Assembly (NCBI GenBank): GCA_036023115.1
Contig: JAYKKT010000040.1
Span: 5,491,001-5,555,000, forward strand
Direction of reading: 5' to 3'
Length of the DNA stretch: 64,000 nt
Source of the DNA: Brasenia schreberi
Taxonomy: Eukaryota; Streptophyta; Magnoliopsida; Nymphaeales; Cabombaceae
Within the stretch, counting starts at the first letter, position 1. Each line of letters begins with the position of its first letter. A model generated the notes under the pieces. The model was not told the DNA's origin, did not search any database, and worked only from the letters and a program-made list of their open reading frames with translations. A program made the translations under genes and the position numbers. Below are positions 34,828 to 48,500 of the stretch, piece by piece.

Positions 34828-35457
34828 CCCGGGGAATGAAAGGTGAGTACACTTATACTCATATATAAAGACATTCGGAATTGTTCGAATTATCGAGGTA
34901 TCAAGTTAATAGGCCACACTATGAAATTATGTAAAAGAATTATCAAACATAGGTTAAGACAAGTATCGAGTACAACATAGAACCAATTAGGATTCATACT
35001 CGATTTTAAAATAAAAAAGAAAAACCTTCACATGATATTTATTAATCTAGAAAAAGCTTACGATAGGGTGTCAAAAGATGTTCTTTGGAGAACCTTGAAA
35101 AAAAGAGGTATCTCATTGACATGCATAAATCTTATAAGAGACATGTACAATGGTGCAAAAACATGCGCGAGGACTCACGAAGGAATGATAGATACCTTTG
35201 AAGTTAAGATTGAATTACATTAGGGATCGACTTTAAGTCGATATTTATTTATATTGGTCATTGATGAGTTAATAAAACATATTCAAGATCAAGTACCTTG
35301 ATATATGTTATTTGCAGATGACATTGTGTTAGCAGATGAGTCTAAGGAAAAAGTTAATAGGAAAATTGAATTATGAAAAAAAATATTAGAAAGTAAGGCT
35401 TATGACTTAGTAGAACAAAGACAAAATATATGGAATGTAAGTTTGATCATTTGGGTA

Positions 35458-37419
35458 AGACAAAGACAAAATGTGTTAGGCTTCTGACAGCCAGCGTAAA
35501 ACTTCGTCGGATTTTTATAACATGGATTACAAAAATTATGAGCATTGCTTTGGGGCATCCCAGCCTAGTGACGTGCTGCAGAGCCCGAATGCAGTAAGAA
35601 GTAATCTATGGTCACTACATTTTCGCCCGAATGTAGTGAATCATTTGCAGAGAGGGTTCCCACATTATGGACGGGTGTGGGTAAAGAAGTTATTCTGCTA
35701 CATTACCGCCCGAATGAAGTGAGAAATTTTCAGAGAGGGTCTCCGCATTTTGATTATGGACGGATGCGGGGTGAAAGGAAGCTAGTCCTAGATAATAAGA
35801 TTCGTATTGGTTCTTGGAATATCGGAACATTATCCGGTAAGCTAATGGAGGTGGTAGATACTATGATTCAGAGAAAGATTCATATTCTATGTTTACAAGA
35901 GACAAAATGGGTTGGAGAAAAAGCAATGGAGATAGAGGATACTGGGTTTAAATTATGGTACTAAGGTAAAGAAAAAGCTCGAAATGGAGTTGGTATTATC
36001 ATAAATAAAGATTTAAAGGAGAGTGTAGTAGACATACAACTATATGGTGACCGAATCATGACATTGAAATTAGTGTTAGGAGCAGAGGTTTTGAATATAA
36101 TTTGTGCTTACGCACCCCAAGTAGGACTAGAAGATAGTATAAAGACAGTTTTTTGGGAAGAGTTAGATAAGGTGTTTCAAAAGATTCCACAAAGGGAGAT
36201 GATTTGTTTAGGAGGAGAATTAAATGGACATGTCGGTAAAGAGGCATTAGGATATCAAGGGATTCATGGAAACTTTGGTTTTGGGGATGTAAACGAGGAA
36301 GGTAGGGAGATTTTAAATTTTGCTATGGTATTTGATCTCTTTATAGTCAATACAATCTTCAAAAAATGAGATGAACATTTAATTACTTATAAGAGTGGCT
36401 TGTCACAAACACAAATTGATTACTTTATTTGTAGAAAAAAGATAGAGCGTGTTGTAAAGATTGTAAGGTAATTCCAGGAGAAAGCTTAACCACCCACCAT
36501 CGACTTTTAGTTATGGATTTATAAATAAAAAAATGGACAAAGAAGAAAAGAGTGCATCGAGCTATTCAGACTAAATGGTGGAACCTCAAAAGCGAGAAAG
36601 AAGATATATTTAAACATAAAGTCCTTCAAGGAGATGTTTGGAATTATTTGGCACACCCAGTGATATGTGGAACAATATGGCTATACATATTAGGAAAGTG
36701 GTGAAAGATGTGTTAGGGGTATCTAAGGGAGGTGTACCGACACAAAAAGAAGCTTGGTGGTGGAGTGAAGTAGTGAAAAATAAAATCAACGCAAAGAGGG
36801 AATGTTACAAATTACATTATGCCAAGAAAACTAGTGAAACTTTAGAAGCTTAAGATGGAAGAATTGATGGAGATGTTACACAGAATTAATGTTGGTTCAT
36901 TAAAATGGAGAGGAGCATCAGGTATTCTTTGTGATAAGAAGATACCATTAAAATTAAAAGGTAAATATTATAGAGCAGCAATTAGGCCTGCCATGTTTTA
37001 TGGTTATGAGTGTTGGGCAGTTAATCATCAACATGTACAAAAGATGTCTGTGACAGAAATGAAGATGTTGAGATGGATGAGTGGTCATACAAGAAAAGAC
37101 TGTATACATAATGAGGTTATTAGAAACAAATTAGGAGTGGCACCAATAGAGGATAAAATGAGAGAACATCGTTTAAGATGGTTTGGACATATAGAAAGAA
37201 GATCAAAACAAACTGTAAGAAGGTTAGAAAAACTAATTTTGGAAAGTATTAAAAGAGGTAGAGGACGACCACAAAAGTGTTGGAAAGAAACAATAAAGAA
37301 TGATCTAGCTTATTGGGAGTTAACTGCTAACATGGCACACGATAGGGATCTGTGGAAACAAAGAATCCATGTAGCCGACCCCGTCTAGTATGGGAAAAGG
37401 CTTAGTTGTTGTTGTTGTT
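35458..37419 (+). mobile_element. RTE LINE inserted in RTE, internally deleted
   Basis: Flanked by a perfect 19-bp target duplication AAGTTTGATCATTTGGGTA (35439-35457 and 37420-37438), whose target is the reverse transcriptase region of the older RTE. It runs from near the 5' end through the endonuclease (ETKWVGEKA, GGELNGHVG; the catalytic Asp of GGDLN is changed to Glu) to 36852. It then jumps to the RT C-terminus (36855-37388) and ends in (GTT)n. The reverse transcriptase core is deleted. Confidence 0.9.
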
Positions 37420-37884
37420 AAGTTTGATCATTTGGGTACTTAAGAGGACATAGAATTTAAGATTGATTAACATTGCATCCCTCACAAGGAAAGTTTGAAA
37501 TACCTAAGGTCAAATTTTCAAAGTGACGGAAAAATTGGTGGAGATATTACTCATAGAATTAATATCCGATTGGTTAAAATGGAGAGGGGCATCATGTATT
37601 CTATGTGATAAGAAGATACCATTAAAGTTGAACGGTAAATATTATAAAGCAGCAATTAGGCCTGCTACATTTGATGGTTTGAGTGTTGGGCAATTAATCA
37701 ACAAATGAAGATGTTGAGATGGATAAGCAGTTACACAATAAAAGACAATATACATAATGAGGTTATTATAAACAAATTGGAAGTAATAGCAATAGAGGAT
37801 AAAATGAGAGAAAATCGTTTAAGATGGTTTGGACATGTAGAAAGATGACCCAAGGACGCTCATGTAAGAAGATATTAAAAACTA

Positions 37885-40800
37885 CAAACAACAACAACAA
37901 CAACAACAACTAAGCCTTTTCCCATACTAGATGGGGTTGGCTACATGGATTCTTTGTTTCCACACATCCTTATCGTGTGCCATGTTAGCAGTTAACTCCC
38001 AATAAGCTAGATCTTTCTTTATTGTTTCTTTCCAACACTTTTGTGGTCGTCCTCTACCTCTTTTAATACTTTCCAAATTTAGTTTTTCTAACCTTCTTAC
38101 AAGTTCTTCTTTTGATCTTCTTTCTATATGTCCAAACCATCTTAAACGATGTTCTCTCATTTTATCCTCTATTGGTGCCACTCCTAATTTGTTTCTAATA
38201 ACCTCATTATGTATACGGTCTTTTCTTGTATGACCACTCATCCATCTCAACATCTTCATTTCTGTCACAGACATCTTTTGTACATGTTGATGATTAACTG
38301 CCCAATACTCAGAACCATAAAACATTACATGCCTAATTGCTGCTCTATAATATTTACCTTTTAATTTTAATGGTATCTTCTTATCACAAAGAATACCTGA
38401 TGCTCCTCTCCATTTTAACCAACCAACATTAATTCTGTGTAACATCTCCATCAATTCTTCCATCACTCTGAAAAATTGACACTAGGTATTTAAAACTTTC
38501 CTTTTGGGGAATGCAATGTGTGCCAATTTTAATTTCTATGTCCTCTGAAGTAACCAAATGATCAAACTTACATTCCATATATTCTATCTTTGTTCTACTA
38601 AGTTGGAGGCCTTTGCTTTCTAATGTTTCTCTCCATAGTTCCAATTTTCTATTAACTTTTTCCTTAGACTCCTCCACTAATACAATGTCATCTGTAAATA
38701 ACATACACCAAGGTACTTCATCTTGAATATGTTTTGTTAACTCATCCATCACCATCATAAATAAGTATGGACTTAAAGTTGATCCTTGATGTAACTCAAT
38801 ATTAACTTCAAAGAAGTCTGTCGTTCCTTCATGAGTCCTCACACATGTTTTTGCACCATCATACATGTCTCTTATAAGGTTAATATATGTCAATGGGATA
38901 CCTCTTTTTTCCAAATTCTCTAAAGAAGCTCCATCGGTACCCTATCATAAGCTTTTTCTAGATCAATAAATATCATGTGAAGGTCTTTCTTTTTTGCTCT
39001 AAAATGTTCCATAAGACGTCTCAAAAGGTGAATTGCTTCAATAGTAGATCAGCCTGGCATGAATCCAAATTGGTTCTCTATTGTACTTTACTTGTCTTAA
39101 CCTCCGTTCGATAATTCTTTCTCATAATTTCATAGTACGACTCATTAACTTGATACCTCGATAATTCGCACAATTTTGAATGTCTCCCTTGTTCTTATAT
39201 ATGGGTATAAGTGTACTTGCTCTCCATTCCTCGGGCATCTTTTGGTTTTTCCATATTTCATTAAATAGTCTTGTGAGCCAAGTGATTCCTATTTCTCCTG
39301 GTATTTTCCAAACTTCTATAGGAATATTATCTGGTCCTACCGATTTACCACCCTTCATATGTTTAAGAGCCTCTTTAACTTCATTCTTTTGAATACGTCG
39401 GTAGAAATTGTGGTTTATATACTTTTCTGACTTGCTAAATCTCCTAAACTAATTCTAACATCTTTATTTTCATTAAAAAGATTATAAAAATAGTTTTTCC
39501 ATCTATTTCTTATATCATCATTTGCCACTAGAATTTTTTCATCCTCGTCTTTTATGCATCTAACATAATTAAGATCTTTAGTTTTCTTATCTCTAGCCCT
39601 ATCTATCCTAAAAATATCTCTTTTACCTTTTTTACCTTCTTTTGAGTTGAGTTTTTTATATAAGTCCTCACAAATCTTAGCTTTTGCTTCACTAACGGCC
39701 TTTTTCGCTTCCTTCTTTGCTTTCTTATAAGCTTCTAAAGTTTCACTAGTTTTCCTAGTATAATGTAATTTGTAACATGCCCTCTTTGCCTTGATTTTAT
39801 TTTGTACTACTTCACTCCACCACCAAGCTTCTTTTTGTGCCGGTACACCTCCCTTAGATACCCCTAACACATCTTTCGCCACTTTCCTAATATGTATAGC
39901 CATATTGTTCCACATATCACAAGGTGTACCAACATAATTCCAAACATCACCTTGAAGGACTTTCTGTTTAAATATATCTTCTTTCTTGCTTTTGAGGTTT
40001 CACAATTTAGTCCGAATAGCTCGATGCACTCTTTTCTTCTTTGTCCATTCTTTTATTTGTAAATCCATAACTAAAAGTCGATGGTGGGTGGTTAAGCTTT
40101 CTCCTAGAATTACCTTACAATCTTTTCAACATGCTCTATCTTTTTTTCTACAAATAAAGTAATCAATTTGTGTTTGTGATAAGCAACTCTTATAAGTAAT
40201 TAAATGTTCATCTCGTTTTTTGAAGATTGTATTTACTATAAAGAGATCAAATGCCATAGCAAAATTTAAAATCTCCCTACCTTCCTCGTTTATATCCCCA
40301 ATACCAAAGTTTCCATGAATCCCTTGATATCCTAATGCCTCTTTACCGACATGTACATTTAAATCTCCTCCTAAACAAATCAACTCCCTTTGTGGAATCT
40401 TTTGAAACACCTTATCTAACTCTTCCCAAAAAACTGTCTTTATACTATCTTCTAGTCCTACTTGGGGTGCGTAAGCACAAACTATATTCAAAACCTCTGC
40501 TACTAACACTAATTTCAACGTCATGATTCGGTCACCATATTGTTGTATGTCTACTACACTATCCTTTAAATCTTTATTTATGATAATACCAACTCCGTTT
40601 CGAGCCTTTTCTTTACCTGAGTACCATAATTTAAAACCTGTATCCTCTATCTCCCTTGCTTTTTCTCCAACCCATTTTGTCTCTTGTAAACATAGAATAT
40701 GAATCTTTCTCCGAATCATAGTATCTACCACCTCCATTAGCTTACCGGATAATGTTCCGATATTCCAAGAACCAATACGAATCTTATTATCTAGGACTAG

Positions 40801-41150
40801 CTTCCTTACCCCCCCGCATCCGTCCATAATCAAAATGTGGAGACCCTCTCTGAAAAATTTTCACTACATTCGGGCGACAATGTAGCGGGACTAACTTCTT
40901 TACCCACACCCGTCCATGATGTGGGAACCCTCTCTGCAATTGATTCATTACATTCTGGTGAAAAATGTAGTGGCCCTTGCTTACTTCTTACTGCATTCGG
41001 GCTCTGCATTACGTCGCTAAGCGAGGACGCCCCAAAGCAATGCTCATAATTTTTGTAATCCATGTTATAAAAATCCGACGAAGTTTTACGCTGGCTGTCG
41101 GAAGCCTAACACAACCCTCCTCCTTTATCCGGGCTTGGGACCGGCAATAC
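37885..41150 (-). mobile_element. Near full-length RTE LINE inserted in RTE (copy C)
   Basis: Flanked by a 16-bp duplication with one mismatch (AAGATATTAAAAACTA at 37869-37884, AAGATATGAAAAACTA at 41151-41166) inside the older RTE copy. Minus-strand open frames: endonuclease 40833-40126 (235 codons, NIGTLSGK, QETKWVGEKA, GGDLNVHVG), linker 39915-39415, RT N-part 39358-39122, RT core 38914-38429, C-terminus 38466-37927. The catalytic box reads LFTDDIVL, so FADD is changed to FTDD. Several frameshifts. Confidence 0.92.
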
Positions 41151-41343
41151 AAGATATGAAAAACTAGATTGTTAAAATGTTAAAAGAGGGAGAGGATGAC
41201 CACAAAAGTGTTGAAAAAAAACAATAAAGAATGATCTAGATTATATAGAGTGAACTGCTAGCATGACACGTGATAAGGCCCATTGGAAACAAAGAATCCA
41301 TATAGCCGACCCTATCTAGTACGGGAAAAGGCTTAGTTGTTGT

Positions 41344-41639
41344 ATAAAATTCAATCTATCTGTCAATAAGGATTATACAAACAGCTGATTCTAAGGTTTT
41401 CAAATATGGCGATCGTGGATGTTTCATTACGTTTGCTAATGATGCAGTGTCTGCTGCACCATTTTAGTTAAGAGAAAATTGCACTTAAAAGTAGAAACAT
41501 TCCTCGTAAATTCCAAAGAGTATTTTTTTGAATAGATGAACAGGCAAGGAAAACATCAGCGTAAATGTTATAATTCAATAGTTAACATCAAAATAATATA
41601 TAGACATTTTCCACCTACACCTAGACAGCTTATCCATAC
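41344..41639. other. Spacer, nothing recognised
   Basis: Host sequence after the old RTE copy; no coding similarity or repeat structure seen. Confidence 0.4.
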
Positions 41640-41778
41640 CTCGTTCATCCTCAGTAAGATACTTTCTTAATGTGACCACATCAATGGCTTCAGATGAAGG
41701 ATTGATATCAAAACTCAAAATAGTCACTGAATGCTTGCGGTGCACCTTTAAACAGCTACAAATTATTTCCAATGGGCC
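41640..41778 (-). CDS. Unidentified exon-like block
   Basis: A 139-base open segment on the minus strand has a good acceptor (CACAG before 41778) and a good donor (GTATGG after 41640). It reads GPLEIICSCLKVHRKHSVTI...SEAIDVVTLRKYLTEDER. Amino-acid composition and splice sites look like a real protein exon. I do not recognise the family. It lies just downstream of the oligoribonuclease stop codon, on the same strand, so it could belong to a neighbouring gene disrupted by the transposons at 30.8-41.3 kb, or to an alternative transcript. Confidence 0.4.
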
Positions 41779-42037
41779 CTGTGCTTGTGGATTTACAAAT
41801 ACATGCATACTATGTGATAAGTAATATGCAGCATGCTTTGAGATACATAGGTGCCGCAGAAACAAGAAAAATCATTAATTAACCCCCTTAGGCATTAGCT
41901 ACATCCTTCACATTCTGACACTCGCACTGAATCATAATAGTTGTAATAATAACAAACATGAAACGTACAAATGAATCATAACAATCATATTCATAATAAC
42001 AGCAAACAAGAGAAGTGCTGCTGTACTACAAGTACCT

Positions 42038-42527
42038 TCATCGCCTTGAAGATTTGAAAATATTGTCTTTAAAATATTTAAGTTCAATTATGCTTTCCTT
42101 TATGTCATCCATAGCTCTATGCTTCTTTTGCTTCTTAGGCGCCTTGCGATGTTCTGAAACAAAGCACAAGTGATTTTGTAAAGTAGTCTATAAATATCCC
42201 GATGAAAGAACACTAGATACAAGGCCTCCTTGTCTCATCAAAAGCAAAATCCAATAAGCTTGAATGAGGTATATTGCACTCAACTGCCTTAAATATTGCC
42301 AAGCTTTTCAGTAAGTACCCCTACAGCCTATGTTGCACTGAAGCAGAAACGGAAAAGGATATGGAAATGGCAGCAGTACCAGGAAATGGGGAAATGGCAA
42401 ATATGTATGTGTATATATCTATATATATACTTTTGCACTTTAGATGATATTGTTTTGAATATTTTTAACACACACACAAGCGCACAGACAGACATCTGTT
42501 TTTTCTTTTTAAAAGATGTGGTTTTGA

Positions 42528-42582
<55 letters not shown>

Positions 42583-45500
42583 TGTGTATAAAAAGGAAAA
42601 ATTTATTCAAGACCATCTCTTTTAAAGTGTAAAAGTAAATACAAGCGCACATATTTAAAGTGTGTGTTGTGCAGTGTGTGTATGTGTAGAAATATCTGAA
42701 ACCACATCTTTAAAGTGCAAAAGTAAAAAAATTGATAGAAAAGGCATGTCCTAAGGTCAAACTCCAAACCCTACTCTCAACGCATAAATGCTCACTGACT
42801 AGGCTATGACAACCCATGTGGTCATGAGCGACACTTTTTCTGTATCATCCTTTTCTTGGCAGAAACGTTTCTGGGAGGTTTTGCGGCCTCCCAGACGTTC
42901 CCCTTCAGTCTTGCCTACAGCATAAACACGTAAACACATATTAGAAAGAAAAAAAATTATTCAAAACCACATCTTTTTAAGTGTAAAAGTAAAAATACAC
43001 GCACATATATTATCTATCTATTTATCTATATGTATGTGTGTATGTATATTTGTATATATAAACACATGCACGCACACACACATATGTGTGCATGCTTGCA
43101 GGCACAGTGTGTGTATGTGTAGAAATATCCGAAACCACATCCTTTAAAGTGCAAAAGTAACAAAAATGATAGAAAAGGCATATCCTAAGGTCAAACGCCA
43201 AACCCCACTCTCAACACAGTTCAAGAGATCTCTTTCAGCAGCAGTAGTGGAGGTTTGCAGCTCAAATCTCCTACGTGTTTATCCACTCAAAATTCAGTGC
43301 GAGCTTCAAACTGAAGTCTACATCAAGAATCCATAAAATTGTTGCTTCGATATTGGCTATGGTTCATGAAGGGCCAGTTTCTATCAATGATGACATTTTT
43401 CCTTTGATTTAGTTTGAAAGCAACCTTCTGATTCAGAGCTACACTTAATCCTTTTATTTGCATTGGAAACTATTCGTTTTATTGACATCTCAACTGGAGA
43501 AAGAAAATGCCTGCACGTGATTTTATGATATATGATATTTGTCAACAGATTTCAAGGTGATAAATAGTGGTGAGCATCTCAGACCTTTTCTTTGCATTTG
43601 AAAGCATTCACTTTTTTGGCTTCAGGAAAAGGTCTGCTTTCATTCTCCCCTGAAGGACTTGGAATCACGATAGTGACAAATAGTTGAGGAAAAATGGCAT
43701 GGCAAGACATGTAAAAAGAACAGTGGGCAGCAAATACAGGTATTTCAAAATACCTTATCTTTTTTCATCACCGTACTTTTTTTCAGAGCATAAAACGGCA
43801 AATATATACTGTGGTTCCACTGGCAACTTTATGAGAGAAAAAAATCTTGAAGGAACAACCTCGACACCTTTGGATTTGATAATATTACATTCCACATTTA
43901 GACCACAAACTATTGAAATGAAACATGTATGCTTAAGAATACAGTTAGCTGGTCCATAGAATATTCACAAGGTCATGCAAATTCAGGAGAACTAAACTGA
44001 AGCATAAGAAGAGTATGGAGACTGCACCTTTAGGATACCAACAAAAGCATAAGGCACTCACACTGCTCACATCAACGAGCACATGAGAAAACATACTAGC
44101 CAAATCAGGCATATATTTCTGGAATAAAAACAAGTACCATTAGATTGTGTACATGCTAGGACATTGAACATCGATTAGAAGGATTCATAATATGTGTTTT
44201 GCAAATAGACATTGTGCAAAGGAGAAACGATGTAGACAAATATAACATGAACGATCCTGTACGTTTATCTTTGGCTTGAGGAAGGAGTATGAAAAAATTG
44301 AAATCCCCAGTTTGGCTTGAGGATGGAATGTGACAAATCAATCATGGGCACTTCTGGATCTTACTCCTATCAGTGTTTAAACATGTACCATCCAGAAGGG
44401 ACAGGGTAGTGTGAGTGGCCTATCACCAAGGCCCATTTAAGATAGAACGGGCAAATACGCCAAGATATCACATGAAATGAAACCAACAGAAGTGACTATT
44501 CCGTTCAAAGTATCCACCAATATGGGTATGAAAGGCAGGACAGATTGCAAGTTGGTCAACATATGCTGCAAATTCTTTCAGACTCATTCATTTCCTATCT
44601 TCATCACATGTGAAGAACGATTGAGAATCATCATCTCAACAAAAAATGGTACCATATCTTAGAAATTATACTTCCAAGCATCAGAAACTTGTCCCAATCC
44701 ACAGTAAACCAAACATGAGACGCAAAGGGAAGCTGTCAAAGAGCCATTTCAGCAACAAAATTAAGTTATAGCTGAGCTAAGCAATCAAGATTAAACACGT
44801 CATCACTTTTAAAACTTCAAGTGGTTTACTAATCCTTAAACTCCATGCACTCGCTTCTTATATGATTTTGTTCTAGAAAGGGAAAGCAAATAATGAAATT
44901 ATCAGTGCACGAAATCTCATTTTATCCACCCAGAGACACAAATTCATTTCAGAACACATTGACCGAGAAGTTTAAATTTACAAGATCTTATTCAATATCA
45001 CGTGGCAGGTTCACCCTCATATTTTAGGCAGAAAAGTTGATCGAGTATATGATAGGGTGTACAATTTGGTCAATTCAAAAACTGTGACACCAATACCAGT
45101 AAAGGTTGATAAGATCCAATTACCTTGAGAAATTGGAAATCTACATAAACAGAATTGCCAGCCAAAAGTGGCTGATGACAGCCTCCAAGATGGATCTTAA
45201 GAAAATCTACGACCTACATAACCAAAACCATGCAAATATCAGATACATGGTAAACCATGAGGAGCAATTACAGAGGACGAAGTATGAAACATGAACCAAC
45301 CTATAGGTCTGTCAAACTGTCAGTTCAGTTTGATGAAAAGCAAGAAACATAGGCAAGGATGAAGGCAATTTGCGGTGTTGTCACTTATGAGCAAAGGTAC
45401 TTATCTATACTAGTCGTGAAGTGTTGCCATAAGCTGCTATGAGTTGTCTGATGATATCTTAACGACTTAAACCACACGAGACATGAGTTAGAGAAAAATT

Positions 45501-48500
45501 ATGGGTTTAATCCGATCAGATTGCTCAAAACATTGTCAGAGGCAACACTTTCTTTTCATTCCCAGTAAAGAAACCAACTTTTATGGAGAAATCGTCATAT
45601 CTGACAACTTTTCACAGCATCCAACCACTCTCTCATGAAGTGAAACAAACGAGAAAAGAGTTTTTGAGGTGAAGAAATTTTCATGTCATATGAAAACACT
45701 AATAATTGACTTTAAGTAATCTATTTCTAAGTAAAAAATTGGACACCAAAAAATAGAGTGCATAGAGCTATTCAGACTAGACGGTGAAACGTCAAATGTG
45801 AGAAAGAAGATATATTTAAACATAAAGTTCTTTAAGGAGATGCGTGGAATTATGTAAGTACACCTTTTGATATGTGGAACAATATGGCTATACATATTAG
45901 AGAAGTGACAAGATGTGTTAAGCCATTCTAAGGGAGGCGTACTAGCACAAAAAGAAGCTTGGTGGTAGTGTGAAGTGGTGCAAGACAAAATCAAGGCAAA
46001 GAATACATGTTATAAACTACATTATGCGAAGAAGACTAGTGAAACTTGGTAGGCTTATAAGAAAATAAAGAAAAAGACTAGTGAAACTTAGGAGGCTTAT
46101 AAGAAGATAAAGAAAGAAGCGAAAAATGACATTAGTGAAACAAAAGCCAAAATTTGGGACGATTTATATAGAAGGCTTAATTCAAAAAAAGGTGAAAGAG
46201 ATATTTTTAGGATAACTAAGGCTAAGAAAACTAAGGATTTTACTTTTATTAGATGCATCAAAGATGAGGATAAAATAGATGGAAAAATGATTTCTATAAG
46301 CTTTTTAACGAAAATACATATGGTACTATTAGCTTAGGAGAGTTAGCTAAATCATAAAAGTATATAAACTACAATTTCAATTGGCGTATTAAAAAAATAA
46401 AGTCAAAGAAGCTATTAAATATATGAAGGTTGGTAAATCTGTGGGACTAAACAATATTCCTATATCAGTATGGAAAATTCTAGGAGAGATGGGGCTCACT
46501 TGGCTCACAAGACTATTTAATGAAATATAGAGAACCCAAAAGATGAAATGAAGAGCGAGTACACTTATACCCATATATAAGAACAAGGAAGACATTAAGA
46601 ATGGTGTGAATTATTGAGGTATCAAATTATCGAGGAAGACACGAAGACATTAGCTTACCATCAATTACACAAATTATGTGCATTGCTTTGGGGCATCCCC
46701 GCCTAGTGATGCACTGCAGAGCTCAAATGCAGTGAAAGTAAGCAAGGGCCACTACATTTTCGCCGAATGTGTGAATCAATTGTAGAGAGGGTTTCCACAT
46801 CATGGACGGGTGTGGGTAAAGAAGTTAGTCCCACTACATTGCCGCCTGAACGTAGTGAATAATTTACAGAGAGGGTCTCCGCATTTTCAATATAGACGGA
46901 TGCAGGGGGTAAAGAAGCTAGTCCTAGATAATAAGATTCGTATTGGTTCTCAAAATATCGAAACATTATTTGGTAAGCTAATGGAGGTGGTAGATACTGT
47001 GGTTCAAAAAAAAGATTCATATTCTATGTTTACAAGAGACAAAGTGGGTTGGAAAAAAAAGCAAAAGAGATAGAGGATATAAGTTTTAAATTATGGTAAT
47101 CAGTTAAAGAAAAGGCTCGAAACAGAGTTGGTATTATCGTAAATAAAGATTTAAAGGATAGTGTAGTAGACATACAACGATATAGTGACTGAATCATGAC
47201 GTTGAAATTAGTGTTAGGCGCAGAGGTTTTGAATATAGTTTGTCCTTACGCACCTCAAGTAGGACTAGAAGATAGTATAAAGACAACTTTTTGGGAAGAG
47301 TTAGATAAGGTAATTCAAAGGATTCCACAAAGAGAGATGATTTGTTTAGGAGGAGACTTAAATGGACATGTAGGTAAAAAGGCATTAGGATATCAAGGTA
47401 TGCATGGAAACTTTGGTTTTGGGGATATAAATGAGGAAGGTAGGGAGATTTTAAATTTTTCCATGACATTTGATCTCTTTATAGTCAATACAATCTTTAA
47501 AAAATGCAATGAACATTTAATTACTTATAAGAGTGGCTTATCACAAACACAAATTGATTACTTTATTTATAGAAAAAAAGATAGAGCGTGTTGTAAAGAT
47601 TGTAAGGTAATTCTAGGAGAAAGCTTAACCACCCTATATCGACTTTTCATTTTTTTTTCTTGGCCCTTTGTTCACCATTCGATGAACATGAATCGCCTAC
47701 TTCAACCTCTTGGCTGAGAGCATTGATTTTGGCCGTGAATTCCCTTCTCAAGTCTTCTATCTCGTCTAGTTTGATTTTATTTTTCAAAATTCTCCTAGAG
47801 TGAGAACTTGATGCGCATGAGCCTTGGCTCGACACTTCACTTGGGTTGGATTTTGACATGCTTTCAAGCTTTTCAAAATTCCTACGTATGAAGTAATAAA
47901 GAAAGAGTTAAAAACAACACCTTTTGGAAAATATTTTTACAAGATTCCTAAGGTAACTCAATTTTAAAAGACTCACGTCCCACCGGGCGTGCCAAATCCT
48001 GTAGACGCAGAAAGTTCCCGCTTCTGGTTCTTAGGCCTGAAGCGAATCTTTTCGTGTGTCTAAGTTCTAATTAAGCAAAAGGGCGTGCCAGCTAGCTTAC
48101 TTAAGCTAGCGAAGAGAAATTTAAATCTGACTCCTAACGTGGCGACTGTGAGCAAGCAAGCTCTTTTCGTCGTAGACCTTCTTACACCGACGCGCAAGGG
48201 TCAGTCTGTACGCTTAAAAATCGAGTTTTGAAATATGAGAACCTACGAAAACATTTTGAGGTGTTTGACTCGGGTTATTTTTGTATGATTTTTAGATTTT
48301 ATTTCACGTGGATTTGCACGTGTCTATATCTTTCTTTTTATCCCTTTTCGGGCCAACTAGGTGTGTGTTATGAATATGCAGCCTAAGTGGGGCAACTTTG
48401 AACGGGAGTGTGGGATTTGCTTTGATTGAATATGCGTCCTAACTCGTGGTATGGCGTATATGCAATGCAAACTCACGCAACTCCAAAGGGAAAACCCAAA

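Larger units (their letters stand above)
34828..41343 (+). mobile_element. Old RTE LINE copy split by two later RTE insertions
   Basis: Three pieces make one 5'-truncated RTE: 34828-35457 (reverse transcriptase N-terminal part, [12 protein letters not shown], catalytic region LFADDIVL), 37439-37884 (rest of RT) and 41167-41343 (C-terminus and end AAAGGCTTAGTTGTTG). The pieces are collinear with intact copies once the inserted RTEs are removed. It is more diverged than its insertions. Possible decayed target duplication TATAAAAT before 34828 and after 41343. Confidence 0.85.

Noticed and set aside
42296..42625. 109-codon open frame with a run of CV dipeptides
   Set aside because: Half of it is translated (TA)n(TG)n microsatellite inside an oligoribonuclease intron.
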